Positions 49,201-59,920 of a stretch of DNA of 64,000 nt are shown piece after piece. The number at the start of each line of letters is the position of its first letter. Position 1 is the first letter of the stretch. This DNA comes from Pisaster brevispinus (taxonomy: Eukaryota; Echinodermata; Asteroidea; Forcipulatida; Asteriidae). A program made the translations under genes and the position numbers. Below the pieces are notes generated by a model. The model saw only the letters and a program-made list of their open reading frames with translations, was not told where the DNA came from and made no database searches. The stretch spans positions 62,001 to 126,000 of the forward strand of contig JAMKCF010000013.1 of NCBI GenBank assembly GCA_023634235.1. Direction: 5' to 3'.

Positions 49201-52200
49201 TTAAATTTGGCTAATGGCCTTGGAAAATGATCATCAGAAACAAAGTAAAACATTAGAACCAATGCAAGTTGCAATTAGAATGTGGACAAATCGGCTTGGT
49301 GACCTCCCAACGGCTCAATAGAGGCCCAAATAGAACCAAAAAATAATATTGTGATGAACTGAGCAGCTGCGGTTGAGCCTTGTACAGGGCTTGAACGTCA
49401 GCAATTTTTATCCGCACAACTTTTTAATATTTGTCAAAATCAGCTATGTGGAATCACATATTATTGGGCTTTCAGATTACATCAAACCTACACAAAACAT
49501 TTTAACAGCTGTGTGGTAAACTTTTACATTTAGGACAGACAAGCAAAAAGACAACGTCCGGCAGACAGACATAAATCAGTGTCACATATGCTAACAGCTA
49601 CTACATGCAGCAGCTTTAACCACAAGGCAATCAATCAATCAAAAGTAATTTACATAGCGCCAAAATCAACCGTTTGCTCTTTTAAGCGACGAGGCACAAA
49701 CCGAATGGTAAGTAAGACTGCTTGAACAGGTGAGCTTTGAGGAAAATTGGAGAAAAAAAACTGTCAACTACCAGTATCGCTTTTAAAAAAACAAGTGATA
49801 TCAGACTTCAAAATAAACACTTCATTATTTTTACAGTACAATTTTCCATTATTTGACCACTTTATCGTACACTATTTCAATTTGTACTTATGCTGAATCA
49901 TTTTCATTCTTCGAGGTCAGCTACCATGTTTAACATGGCTGTTCATTTAAAAAGTTTGTTTGGAAATGCAAGATTTCGATTTTTAAATAAATACCAAGAA
50001 TAAAGACAACAAATTTGAGCGGTCAGACTGTTCACTGTTTACTTACTTTGGCAGTTTTCACCTCTAAATCCTCCTTGACAAAGTACACCAGTCGGGCATG
50101 CACCAGAATCTCTGTCACAAGCTCCACCACCGGCACAATGACACCCCTGGGCACAATTGACTCCAAACCACCCATCAGAACAGTCTGCATAAAGGAATGA
50201 CCATGCTGGTTAGAGACAATGTAAATGCTGTAAATGTAAAACTGATTAGTATCAATCTAAATGTTTTTTTAATTTTTTGCTCAGATTTTTTGTTAGACTG
50301 CAGAGAGAGTACTGCTCAGAATTATTGTAGAATTTATGGGTGACTTTATAAAAAGAAATATTTAAGATAAAGGGATGTGCATTTGTATCAAGTCTAAACT
50401 CACCCTCACAATTCTCCCCTGTGAAGCCTGATCTACAATTACTGCCTGAAGTGCAAGTACCAACTGAGCTGTTACAAGCTGCATTTCCACATCGACATTC
50501 CAAATTGCAACCTGCACCATACATACCATCTGGGCATCCTAAACAAGAGAAGCTTCAAGTTTGTATACTTACAATAGAAATTCAAAAACTCAAAAATATC
50601 AAAGAAAACCCCCAAAACTGTTCTACTATCACCTTGGTGTTAAAACAAGAATTGAAAATCAGACACTTTAGAAAATCATTAATTTACAAGAATGTTTTGT
50701 ATGAGTTCTACAAAAATACAACTAGGGTTCCAACAAAGTTATCATATCACTGACAATTTAAATAATCTGGGAACCTTAAGGACTTTAATCATTCTGCCAT
50801 TTATATGTAATGTCGCCCTCAAGCGGGACTACCTGGTGACTCCAATCTTCTCTGTTCTCTATGCACAGGGAGATAACTCTGTTGCGGTCTCCGCACCAGC
50901 ATCACACCTGAGGACACCCACATAGCTTGTTCTCTCTCTGCCCCTCAGCCTCAACCCATGAGTTGATTCCCATAGCTATTCAAATACACATTTACTTACT
51001 CAATTGTGATGATTTTTTTAACAGCAAAAATTTTAATAACACTAGGTTGTTGTTCACTAATTTCTTTTTAAAGATATTCAAAAGGATCTGTATTCATACT
51101 TTGTTTGCAAGTTGAGCCCGTGAAGCCAGCTTCGCACGTACAGCCAAACGGATCAGGAAGACACATGTGATTGCCAAGGCAACCATTAGCATAGTTACTG
51201 GTGCATCGGATACCACAGTCTTGACCAAAGCAGTTGTTGTTATGCACTGAGGAAATATTACACCAAATTGTTAGTAGCTGTGTACAATATTGCCAACACC
51301 CAACCCCTTCTTAGTCGTAATATCTGAAGAAAGATGGATGGAAAGATCCAAAACAATACCTCAACATATTTATTTGTGTTTGTTGTATTTTGGTAGATGT
51401 TGGTTCTTGTGGTCCCTTTGTATATTACACGAACATAAAACCTTCGTATTGACAATTAAATATCCTTTAAGTCATCTTAACTAACCTATTCACATAGTCT
51501 CTGCAAGTTTTTCATGTTGGTTTACCTTAATACTATGATTCAGAAAACGTTCTTTATTTTACCTGCTCGACACCGGACACCGCTAAATCCTGGTGGGCAG
51601 ATACAGTCACCAGTCTTGTCGTCACACTGACCGCCGTTATAACAAAATGGACAGTTATTATCGCATGATGGACCCCACTTGTTGGGAGAGCACTCTGAAA
51701 AAGAAATGTATCAAACAGGTCTTTACTACTATCAATTCAACTAAACTCAAACCAACACTAAAACAACTTGTTTTAATAGACAATGGATGCCACGGTCATG
51801 CTATCAAGCAACATGTAGTTGGAAGCTGTTATGTAAAGGGTGGGTGTGTGACTAGACATTGCATTTTGTGGCAGTGGAAGAAACTGGTCTAAAGAGTTGT
51901 TTAACCTTCCACAGTTGAATGGTTTTAAGAAAGGTATTGATGCGATCTCAACTTCACTTATAATTGATGAGGACATAGATTGCCAAAATGAGTTTGATCC
52001 AATCAATACCCATTAAAAAAAAAGTCAATTATTTGAATCGAAAACATAAACAAACTAACCGCTGGTCAATTCAGTGACACAAATTGGTAGGCAAAACAAC
52101 TTGTTCAAACCAATTTGAGTAGTTTGATTTTCAGAATAAAGAAGCTCTCTTTTATTACAGAATGAAAAAAAGAAATCATCTGGAATCTTACGTCTTACAA

Positions 52201-55200
52201 GGAGATTCATGAGTGCATGGTTCTGTAGATGATGTCTACCAACAATGAAGCATTCATAGATACCAGCATGATTGAGTTGAACATTACGGATAGTGATGCT
52301 TGATTGGCCATTCCATTCAGTGACGTCAACACCATTGTGTCTCCATCGAAGCTCAGTCGGTGATCCGTAATGCTGTGTCATTGTCAATGTTACATCCTCT
52401 CCAGCACTCGTAGTCAAGGTGGATGAGGCTGGAGATACATCACCTACAATCAATAATAAGCTCAGTTGATAGACTGTTATATCACTGTGTCATTGTCAAT
52501 GTTACATCCTCTCCACCTCTCGTAGTCAAGGTGGATGAGGCTGGAGATACGTCGCCTACAATCAATAATAACGTAGAGACACGGAAAGGAGGCTGGTCCT
52601 CTATTTAAAAAGGACGCGCATTCACCCAAATACAATAAACACAAAATCCATCTGATACACAAATCATTTTAAAAAACAAACGTTTGTACTAAGAATTATT
52701 CCAAGCCATTCAAACTAATGAAAAAAACAATGTATTCCCACAATAATAAGCAATTAAGTGACAAATCGGACACCATGGCTAGCCATTTTGATTGCGCAAT
52801 CACGGCAAGGCGTTGGAGATTTCCTTGATATTCGATTCCTAACCGGGAGAGGACCCATTGCTTTGTGCACAGCCCATTCGATTTGTACATGAGCAACACA
52901 TGTAAATGTAATTCCAACGTGGGTTTAGGGTTTTCGTGAGAATGCATTAGATGGAAAAAAAATTTAACCATCGTGTTCTTTATGAAATTTTATTAGTATA
53001 AAAACACAAATTTTTTTACTGTGACGTCATCAGGTATCGAATTACGGTAATCCAAAGCTTATTCCTTTAAAAAATCATATCTCCTGAACCACATGTCGTA
53101 AAGTCGTATAGTTAGTGTTGTTTTGTAGCTTACAACAAATGCAAAAGTTATTTTTAAAGGTGACCTCACTATGACCTTTAATTCGAGTCGAAACAGGAAG
53201 CTAAAATCTTTGAAAAGTCTTATCTCCTGAACCACAAGTCATAAGGCGTAACGTTTGTGTTGTATTGTAGCTTACAATACTTGCGACATTCCATGTACTG
53301 TGATAACCTCACTTTGACCTTTACTTCCAGTCCAAACAGGAAGCTCAAAACTTTAACAAATCATATATCCTGAACAATATGCCGTAAATTCGTCACCGAC
53401 ACCACAAAGTAGCACGCACTGTTAAACCAGCAAAAAAATAACAATCAGAGAAAACGGCCTCTGAAGTTGAATTTTTTTTTAGAAACCCACTTTCCTTCAA
53501 AACTTCAAAGTATTTACATTTAAGTTTTTCAAAATTAATCTTATTTTGACTCATTTGCATAATTAATTAAGAAACTAGACACGAGAGAAGTTCCGTGCTA
53601 CTTTGTGAAACCCAAAAAGTGCGAAATATGTCTTTTTGCGTTTTCACGAAGTAGCACGCGCCTATACTACAACACAGCATTGTGTGTTACTTTGTGAAAA
53701 CTAGGTCAGCGCGCGCGCGTTCACACAAGTTGCGTGCTACTTCGTGGAAACGTATTTACCTCCCTTTGACTTGAAAGTTGGGTGTTACTTCGTGAAAACA
53801 AAAAATGCCACAACTGTGCAAAAGTTGAAAACACTCATTAGCTTAATCAAAAAAGTAAAGCTGTCTGAGCTTTGAAACTTCATGGAATTGTAGGTCTTCA
53901 TGCATTATCAACAGAAATGTAAAAAAAAAATTAAGTGTAAACAAAAAATTCCTTACTTCGTGGTGTCACTGACGAATTGGTACATGTATAATGTTGTTGT
54001 TGTATTGTAGCTTACAACAATTGCGACATTTCATGTACAGTGATAACCTCACTTTGACCTCTGCTTCCGGTCGAAACAGGAAGCTAAAAATCTTAACATA
54101 TCATATCTCCTGAACCACATGTCATAAATTGGTACATGTATAATGGTTTCGTTGTAGTGTAGCTTACAACTGCGACATTTTAAGTATAATCATGACCTCA
54201 CTTTGACCTTTACTTCCGGTCCAATCAGGAAGCTCAAAACTTTAACAAATCATATCTCCTGAACCACATGTTATAAAGTGGTAATGTTTGTGTTGTAACT
54301 GGCAACACTTGAGACATTTTATTAAAAACGATGACCCCACTGTGACCTTTACTTCCGGTCTAAGACAAGACCCGATTTTGTTAAACTATATACACTGTGG
54401 TGATCACTCTTGATAACAAGCATTCATTTCGAACAAGATTACACCATGAACACAAAATACAGATGAGTTCAAATCTTTGGAAAAAAAACTTTTAGGTCAA
54501 CAGAACGGAACAGCTTTGTGTTTGTTCACAAACACTTAATGTCTAGTTATTATTTGAAATTAGTATAAGACTTTTTACATAAGTGAAAACAAGAATGTTG
54601 AGTTTAAAAAGTGAGTTAAGGTGTCAAAGGTGTGATCTTGAGATATTAACACCGTTTGCCTTCTTAATGGCCAATTCTTGAATCGGTTTATTGGATCAAC
54701 AGTAATTAGAAGATGAAAAACACAATTCATTTATTTTAAAGTAACATGACAGCAGTTAGTAATACATGGTGTGTCCCTTACCGTGTTCACGCAAAACAAT
54801 TGTTGTTATCTTCACAGAGCCGAAGATACAGTTGTAAGCACCGAATCTGTTTGTCCTAATGGAGTCGGGCGTGTAATAAAGTCTGGCACTGGCAAAGTTA
54901 TGATTTTCCATATATCCTCCAGTTGGTAGATTACTGCCACTGCCAGTATCTAAGACACGCTCAAAGGAGACGGCTGCGCCAGTGTCACTACCACTTTTAA
55001 AGCCACCAATGAAATGTCGATTTGCCTCTTTGGCATAAAGTCCTAAATTGAAGCAGGTGAAATCAGGAACTGCTCCTAGTCAGAAAGAAATAAACAGTAT
55101 GATAAACGAGAAAAATATATATTTGAGCCTATTATAATTACTATATGTTGATATGTATATTCCATTGCTTGATGTGCACCTGTTGGTATGCTTTGTTTAA

Positions 55201-58200
55201 CGAGGGGCTCCTAGATCAAATTCAGTTTTGTGATGTACTTCTTCTCCAATGTATAGAGTCCTTATGAACGTTGGGGGAAAACTTCTAACCTCAGTCTCTA
55301 ACCTCAGGGGGAACCCCTAAACGTGTGACATTGTCAGATTTAAGTGGTAAATTTAAAGTGTTTCTGTTTTTTATTCACTTGCAAAGCCCTGAGCGACTTG
55401 ACCGTCCATGATATCCGAGACAGGACTATTCCACATATCTAAGATGGGGGGGGGGTCAGTTCCCAGAGTTGTGGGTTTTTTTATGGGCTGTGAAATTTGT
55501 TCCTGGCATACAACTGTACACAAAATGTGCTATACCAATGCACACAAACACAGATGACCCAGATCTAACCCACTGATAAGTGGAACAATCTGTTCAGCTG
55601 TCTGTTCTCTGTTACAGGCTTGGCTTGTCATGTCATGTCTTGCTCGCTGCTTGAGCAAGGCCACTACTGAGTCTCTATGTTGATGCTTACTCTCCCACTA
55701 ACATGGGGAAACAAGTCTCCAGTGCCCCATGGGAGACAATTTCCTGCAATCTCTAATATATCTGTCAACGTCACGTCCTTACAATGTTCTTACATTTGAT
55801 ATTTGAAATACAAAGTCACATCCCTAAAGGTGATTCCTCTGAAGCCGCCTCCCAGTGCCCAATTTCATTGCACTGCTTATCACAAAATTATATGCTTAAA
55901 CAGCACCCTGTAAAGCACACAAACATTGTGCCGTAAGCACAGACTTACGTGCTAAGCAGAGCAATGACGTTGGGCCCTGGTTGTAATGCACACTTGATGT
56001 GATCCCTGGCTAAACGGCGGTTACGGCTTCTGACTGGCACCCCTAAACTAAGATACTGGCAAAATAAGGAGACCGCAAGCATTGGGTTAAATAGCTCAGT
56101 TGGTAGAGAGCCATCACGTTACTCTGGAGGTCGAAGGTTCAAATCCCGCTCTAGTTATTTTTTCTTTGTTCAAACCCATATTTCCCGAAGTTTCCCTTGT
56201 GGTTTATTACTTGATGATGTAACTTCATTACTCCATTACAATAAAATCATATCTCCTGTTTTGGAATGAATTATTCAGGAAGACTGGAAGAGTGTTGATT
56301 TTCATTAACACTTTAACAATTCTATTAGTCACTTGTTATCGTTATGGCCAAACAAAAACAATCAATTTGTTGATCTATATGAAGGAAATATATATATATA
56401 CATATTCTTATGGTTTACTCGTTATAAAGTCAGTTTTTAAAATCAATTCAACACTGTGTTTAGAAGATGAGCCTTAACAACAACCCACAGATTCGGCACT
56501 TTTTCCATTTGTTCAAAGAAATGCCTACAGGGTCTAGAATCGGGACTCGATCAGCAAAACAAAAACCCCATTGCATGCATCAATGTTGCTTGTTAAGGTA
56601 TATACAAAAGTGTACTTTAAATTTCATAGCATTTTATAGCATCTACAATGACATAATTAGTCGAAGACTAGACCCACTTTTATGACATTGCAAACGAAGG
56701 AGAGTCCAATCTGGGCTAAAGTTTCGTACAACTGAAGCCATAGGCTATATCTCTTATTTATCTCTTAACTAACCTGAAATATGGAGATGTTGCTGGTGAA
56801 AATATCTGTACTTTTTTTGGACATTACATTTTAAAAAAGGAGGAATTCTCCCGGCTAATTTCTGCACTGTTGGCCATCGATTTCTAACATAAACAAAAAA
56901 TGTCGAGAGACAACCTCAATCCTATTAATCGGTGACCACAATTGCAATTAATTGCGCGGCAAGATCGACCCTCGTGAGAACGAAGACGACACACGGAGAT
57001 CATCTCAATTAAAATGATGGTCATCACGAACACTCAGTGCAGATTGAGCTAAGAATACTTTTACATTTTCCCCACAGCGAAAGTTACACAATATAGGTTA
57101 TAACCTTTTTACCGGCAAAATCTCCCGACGCAAACAGGTTAGTTTCAACTGCGAGAGATCATTACCCATGGATTTTAAAGAATTCCAACTAGACCGTTTG
57201 AAGTTACTTGGAATCATATCAATGGTGCTAATAAAGGAATCCTCGTGTGCGGCCTAGCCTAGCCCTGGTATGACTACAGTCTCCGTATGCAACGGGGGAG
57301 TCCAATCTGGGCTAAAGGCCCAGTATACAATTTACACTGTTCGCCAGAAACTGAACAAAATTATTTGTAAGATCTATTAATAATGTAGAGTCCAAGTTGG
57401 ACTTTGGCCAATTTCACTGGACTCGACCTTCCGTCGAACATGCAGGAAGGAAAACCTCAAAAAAATCAAGTGGGTTATGCCTAAAATGGGAAGTGAAATA
57501 AAATATTATGATTTATAAACTAATACTAAAATTCATTTCCTTGGCAAGCACTGTCACCGAATGGTGATATAGCGAAACAAACCCAGTATTTTAGCCTAAA
57601 ATAACATAGTGTCCTAGTAGCCCAGATTGAATTCGTAGCAGTGCAACAGGCACTGACGTCACACCAGGGCTAATGTCCTTAGTAATGTTACCCACAGTCA
57701 CAGTATGGATGTCTAATGTTGAGCACCATTCATGTCATTGACAGCTATCACCACAAAATCGTCCCTGTACATCATTACTCTCTTTTCAAAAATTCGTTCT
57801 CCTTTTTTGTTTTGCCCTCGAAACTACGGTTTGGACTTGGAATAGCGTACAAGAAACGTCTATGCATAAAATAGTTTATAGTGTAATATTATTCATACAC
57901 CTAGTTAGTTTTAAATTTGTATTACTACTTTCTCTTGGTTACAAAGAATAGTTGTTAATTAATGCGTATTGATTTGTAAAAGTTGTGGTAGTGATGTGGT
58001 CAAAATAACCCTTTTTAAAACCACGAAATCACGGCCATGTCCACGGCTAGCGGCTTTCTGCAATTACTTTGAAATTTTCTGCTGTTTGAAACGGAGCGTC
58101 ACTTTAAAACACAATGAGCCTAAGGCGGAGCCCATTTGAAATGAAACTACACCATGGATACAGACGGTGCACTTCGATGAGGTTTTGGTTACAAATAGCA

Positions 58201-59270
58201 TTTTAACCAATACAAGAGTTTTTAGGGTGACTAACTTAACTCTGGTGTAAGTGAACAAATTCGACCGTGCACAATCAAACTTTGAGGAAGTACTTGACAA
58301 AATACAACACACACAATAATATATATCCGCTTTGGAACGTGATATTTGGCTTGCTTTGTAACAATTTCCCTTTTTTCACGCAATTCTTTTGGGGAACAAT
58401 CCAAGGCAAATAAATGCTTTCTCTTTGATTTTTTTGATAAACATCACCAAACAATCAACTTGATTTCTTAACGGCAACCAAACAGCCCCAAACACCCCGG
58501 CAAAGAGCAGTTTGTACGTGTATATTTACCAATGCAATTTAAAACTGTTTTTATAACACGAATGAAGAACCGGTTTGGGGTTTTTCCTTTTCCTAAACCA
58601 TATCCCTTTTCCTCGGGGTATTTTCCCAAAGTAGATGTCATGTTTGTCCGTATAGTTGTGTAGGAATTACTTTATAAAGAGTCCATTCCCCACGCCATTT
58701 ACTAATGCTTTTACTTAATTTAGCTTTCAATAACTAATCAACACTTCTGTTCGGTTGAAAAAGATAACATCTATTTTACTCTCGATGAAAAGTTGAAAAA
58801 TTGTACTCGAGTCCCGCCATAGCCGATTGCCATGTGGGTGTTTTTTTTTCTTAATAATTGAAACATAGAGTCACATCCTGCTAAAAAACGATCCCTCTGC
58901 TGCAGCTTCTCACATGTTGTATTGTAGGACTGTTACAAGTTGAACGGCTTCTGACTGCCACTCCGAACAGAAATATTATAAAATAGGGAAACATACAACA
59001 TTAGGGCTATAGATTGTTCAGTTGGTACAGTGCCGGCACGTTAATCCCGAGGTAACAGGTTCAAATCCCGCTGTAGCCAATTTGTCTCTGTTCAACTCAA
59101 TATGTTTAATGTATTTGATAGAACTTTAATGTATGGAAGACGGTGAAAAACATCCATGTCATAAAAATCGTCTTACCTTGTGAAGTGTGTGGTAGAACTA
59201 GAAGGACCAGCAGGCCAAGTAAAGCACATCTTGACGCGGCCGGAGAGTCTTTCACCCCGCGTCGATTCAT
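33640..59270 (-). CDS. receptor with Tie-like ectodomain and tandem PTP domains, gene B (complete)
   Basis: Predicted 1,420-residue type I receptor. Coding exons in transcript order: 59270-59177, 55075-54782, 52443-52192, 51694-51563, 51246-51100, 50538-50404, 50184-50047, 49061-49008, 48077-47796, 46791-46676, 46503-46293, 46028-45926, 45563-45320, 45089-45050, 43791-43695, 43241-43207, 41991-41762, 41310-41223, 40824-40748, 40462-40426, 39953-39856, 39748-39623, 39484-39336, 38463-38328, 37766-37617, 37209-37110, 36743-36667, 36219-36085, 35704-35573, 34917-34772, 34342-34207, 33711-33640. All junctions have AG/GT and agree in phase; total 4,263 nt with one terminal stop. Ig-EGF modules resemble Tie/Tek receptors; the cytoplasmic part is a D1-D2 phosphatase pair. 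Catalytic residues are degraded in both domains, so signalling may be by binding rather than catalysis (inference). Confidence 0.85.
36420..36620. repeat. 61-bp minisatellite, about 3 units (copy B)
   Basis: Same repeat as in unit A, starting near 36,427, 36,487 and 36,547 with a partial end. Copy-number difference from unit A is clear by reading. Confidence 0.88.
37617..41310 (-). CDS. gene B PTP domain D1, WPD loop changed to WPH
   Basis: Exons 41310-41223, 40824-40748, 40462-40426, 39953-39856, 39748-39623, 39484-39336, 38463-38328, 37766-37617. Motif order as in gene [54 protein letters not shown]. The codon at the Asp position is CAT here and CGT in gene A, one transition apart, so the Asp was lost before the copies split. 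Confidence 0.85.
40918..41145 (+). pseudogene. LINE 3' end fragment (copy B)
   Basis: Counterpart of 9,610-9,830 with the same [20 protein letters not shown] pattern; inherited with the duplication. In unit B the foldback element that follows it in unit A is absent. Confidence 0.58.
41762..43241 (-). CDS. gene B juxtamembrane region (two exons)
   Basis: Exons 43241-43207 and 41991-41762. LENPYDDAAYEV, an Ala/Pro run (TPPATAPAAAPATAPARP) rearranged relative to gene A with total length kept, then the basic stretch and [12 protein letters not shown]. Confidence 0.75.
43695..43791 (-). CDS. gene B transmembrane exon
   Basis: Same membrane helix as gene A ([21 protein letters not shown] then KK). 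Confidence 0.85.
44036..44620. repeat. intronic tandem duplication (copy B)
   Basis: Same two-block structure as in unit A at 13,262-13,860, in the intron just before the transmembrane exon. Confidence 0.78.
45050..46028 (-). CDS. gene B membrane-proximal FN3-like domain (three exons)
   Basis: Exons 46028-45926, 45563-45320 and 45089-45050. Starts IPAPTKLFQKDIS, then [18 protein letters not shown] and [17 protein letters not shown]. The intron between the first two lacks the 710-bp element seen in copy A and shows the clean empty site near 45,907. Confidence 0.72.
46293..46791 (-). CDS. gene B fibronectin III domain 2 (two exons)
   Basis: Exons 46791-46676 and 46503-46293, aligned without gaps to gene A. 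Core motif [19 protein letters not shown]. Confidence 0.8.
47796..48077 (-). CDS. gene B fibronectin III domain 1
   Basis: Same domain as 17,770-18,069 but 18 bases shorter: [13 protein letters not shown], without the VQDPSK stretch, and in frame. F-strand [17 protein letters not shown] retained. Confidence 0.8.
49008..49061 (-). CDS. gene B Cys-rich linker exon
   Basis: Counterpart of the 54-base exon in gene A, reading SCPYGQIGINPNCSMCY. It bridges EGF module 4 and FN3 domain 1. Phase 1-1. Confidence 0.72.
49362..50046. other. intron of gene B deleted from unit A
   Basis: Left part of the 6,726-base block missing in unit A. A caatcaatcaatca run near 49,627 is the only notable motif. Confidence 0.6.
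50047..50184 (-). CDS. gene B EGF-like module 4 (absent from gene A)
   Basis: Phase 1-1 exon: CSDGWFGVNCAQGC, HCAGGGACDRDSGAC, CQGGFRGENCQ. Tie receptors usually have three EGF modules; here a fourth precedes the short Cys-rich exon. Its donor is AAA then GTAAGT, weaker at the last exon base. Confidence 0.78.
50404..50538 (-). CDS. gene B EGF-like module 3 (absent from gene A)
   Basis: Phase 1-1 exon: CPDGMYGAGCNLEC, RCGNAACNSSVGTC, NCRSGFTGENCE. Cysteine spacing fits the laminin-type EGF modules of Tie and MEGF proteins. Confidence 0.8.
51100..51246 (-). CDS. gene B EGF-like module 2 (absent from gene A)
   Basis: Phase 1-1 exon of 48 whole codons: NNNCFGQDCGIRC, CLGNHMCLPDPFGCTC, EAGFTGSTC. 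The phrase MCLPDPFGCTC is strikingly close to the second EGF module of Tie2, which has a CLPDPYGCSC stretch. This is the best single piece of evidence for Tie relatedness. Confidence 0.82.
51563..51694 (-). CDS. gene B EGF-like module 1 (absent from gene A)
   Basis: Phase 1-1 exon: CSPNKWGPSCDNNC, then CYNGGQCDDKTGDC, then ICPPGFSGVRC. Eight cysteines spaced as a laminin/EGF-like repeat. The order KWGP, NGG-C, TG-C-IC-PPGF closely parallels the first EGF module of Tie receptors (recognised from family knowledge; no search was run). Confidence 0.82.
52192..52443 (-). CDS. gene B Ig domain 2, Tie-like (absent from gene A)
   Basis: Exon of 83 whole codons: SAGEDVTLTMTQ, LRWRHNGVDVTEW, ITIRNVQLNHAGIYECF, ending LLVR. 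LRWRHNG and AGIYECF are the Ig C and F strands. It joins directly to an exon starting CSPNKWGPSC, the same Ig-to-EGF junction style (LIVR, then a Cys, then KWGP) seen in Tie2. No clear B-strand Cys is present. A 112-base tandem copy of its 5' end lies just upstream in the intron (about 52,485-52,571). Confidence 0.8.
52373..52571. repeat. tandem duplication of the 5' end of the Ig exon
   Basis: About 85 bases repeat with an offset of 112: 52,373-52,457 and 52,485-52,571. On the minus strand the second copy lies upstream of the exon and repeats the acceptor (TTGTAG) and the first ~24 codons. Confidence 0.85.
53075..54365. repeat. ~142-bp tandem repeat, about 5 units
   Basis: Units begin near 53,075, 53,217, 53,361, 54,101 and 54,250 with tcatatctcctgaacc and carry tgtagcttacaa and cctcactttgaccttta. 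The third is split by the element at 53,391-53,974. It fills the intron between the two Ig exons and exists only in unit B because unit A lost this region. Confidence 0.85.
53391..53974. mobile_element. inverted-repeat element inside a minisatellite
   Basis: Left end CGTCACCGACACCACAAAGT, right end (reverse complement) CGTCAGTGACACCACGAAGT. AATT flanks both sides (53,387-53,390 and 53,975-53,978), fitting a 4-bp target duplication. Inside, variants of GTGCTACTTCGTGAAAAC occur at least five times in both orientations, like subterminal binding sites. It interrupts the third unit of a ~142-bp tandem repeat. Superfamily not assigned. Confidence 0.8.
54782..55075 (-). CDS. gene B N-terminal Ig-like domain (absent from gene A)
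   Basis: A phase 1-1 exon of 97 whole codons starting AVPDFTCFNLGLYAKE and ending TTIVLREH. The Cys near the start and the late RFGAYNC, which fits the G-x-Y-x-C F-strand motif, suggest a divergent immunoglobulin fold. By position it corresponds to the first Ig domain of Tie receptors. Sequence support is weaker than for the next domain. Confidence 0.65.
55076..56009. other. first coding intron of gene B, right part of the block deleted in unit A
   Basis: Holds a TGCTTAGCA-type repeat near 55,850-55,990 and a G run near 55,446. No exon is supported. Confidence 0.55.
56010..56200 (+). mobile_element. tRNA-derived SINE, complete (unit B)
   Basis: Left part cttctgactggcacccct and tactggcaaaataagg, tRNA-like part with A box and B box, then tttctttgttcaaaccca. 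The acceptor stem does not pair well, so this is not a functional tRNA gene. Confidence 0.72.
58950..59107 (+). mobile_element. tRNA-derived SINE (copy B of 27,765)
   Basis: Same insertion inherited by unit B. The A box carries a 4-base insertion (tagattgttcagttgg), but the B box GGTTCAAATCC is better preserved than in unit A. Confidence 0.68.
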
Positions 59271-59341
59271 CGTAGTTTGTAGTGACACTTTCAATTTATT
59301 TGGTGCCAAAGTTTGTTATTAAGTTGTAACTGCAGTACTCA
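59177..59341 (-). CDS. gene B exon 2: 5' UTR end and signal peptide
   Basis: Start codon at 59,270-59,268: MNRRGVKDS, hydrophobic core [13 protein letters not shown], end HTSQ plus one base (phase 1). Upstream in-frame stops support this start. The split codon with the next exon gives Gly, so the mature protein probably begins near AVPDFTC. Confidence 0.8.
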
Positions 59342-59577
59342 CTGTCATCGAAATAAATTAATTTGCGTCACAACTTCAAAAGCAGACATTAAAAAGTTGA
59401 ATCTTTCTAACGAGGATCAATTATATCCGAATTATGCAAGTGCATTGCAGAAGATCTAAAGCAATTCTTCATTTTTATAACTTATGAGTACGCAAAGGCA
59501 AAACCATTTAACAATATTTTTTGCAAGCTGCAATATTTCCTCGATATTGTTGTAAGGGGCGTTCTAGGGTTTGGGAG

Positions 59578-59628
59578 GTTTGTTTGTTTGTTGGGGTGTT
59601 TGTTTGTTTGTTGGGGTGTTTGTTTGGT
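59578..59628. repeat. short TTTG/TTGGGGTG tract (copy B)
   Basis: Only about 50 bases at the position where unit A has about 670. Confidence 0.9.
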
Positions 59629-59920
59629 TCCCCCCCCCCTCCAATATGGAGATAAATGGGACCGTGTGCAAAAACAGCTTGTGAGGTTAACCCATCAATT
59701 ATTCAACCTGAACGCAAAATAAATTTACAAATCACGAGGAATAACTGAAAGATTTACGCATATCACAAAAAGATAAAAGTGAGCTACACGACTTGTGATG
59801 CCCTTCATTTACCATGAATATATTGTTAGCAACCGCGTGGTATTTGTTCTAGGTCATGTCCAACCATTATTCACTTTTGAAAAAGGAAAATCCTAAAAAT
59901 AAAAGATGGACTTGACTTAC

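Noticed and set aside
56088..56160. Functional tRNA gene
   Set aside because: A and B boxes are good but the acceptor stem pairs poorly and the same flanks recur in other copies, so it is a SINE.
33640..59270. A Tie receptor kinase gene
   Set aside because: No kinase motifs (glycine loop, HRD, DFG) were seen. The exons after the membrane helix carry PTP motifs in the correct order and phase.
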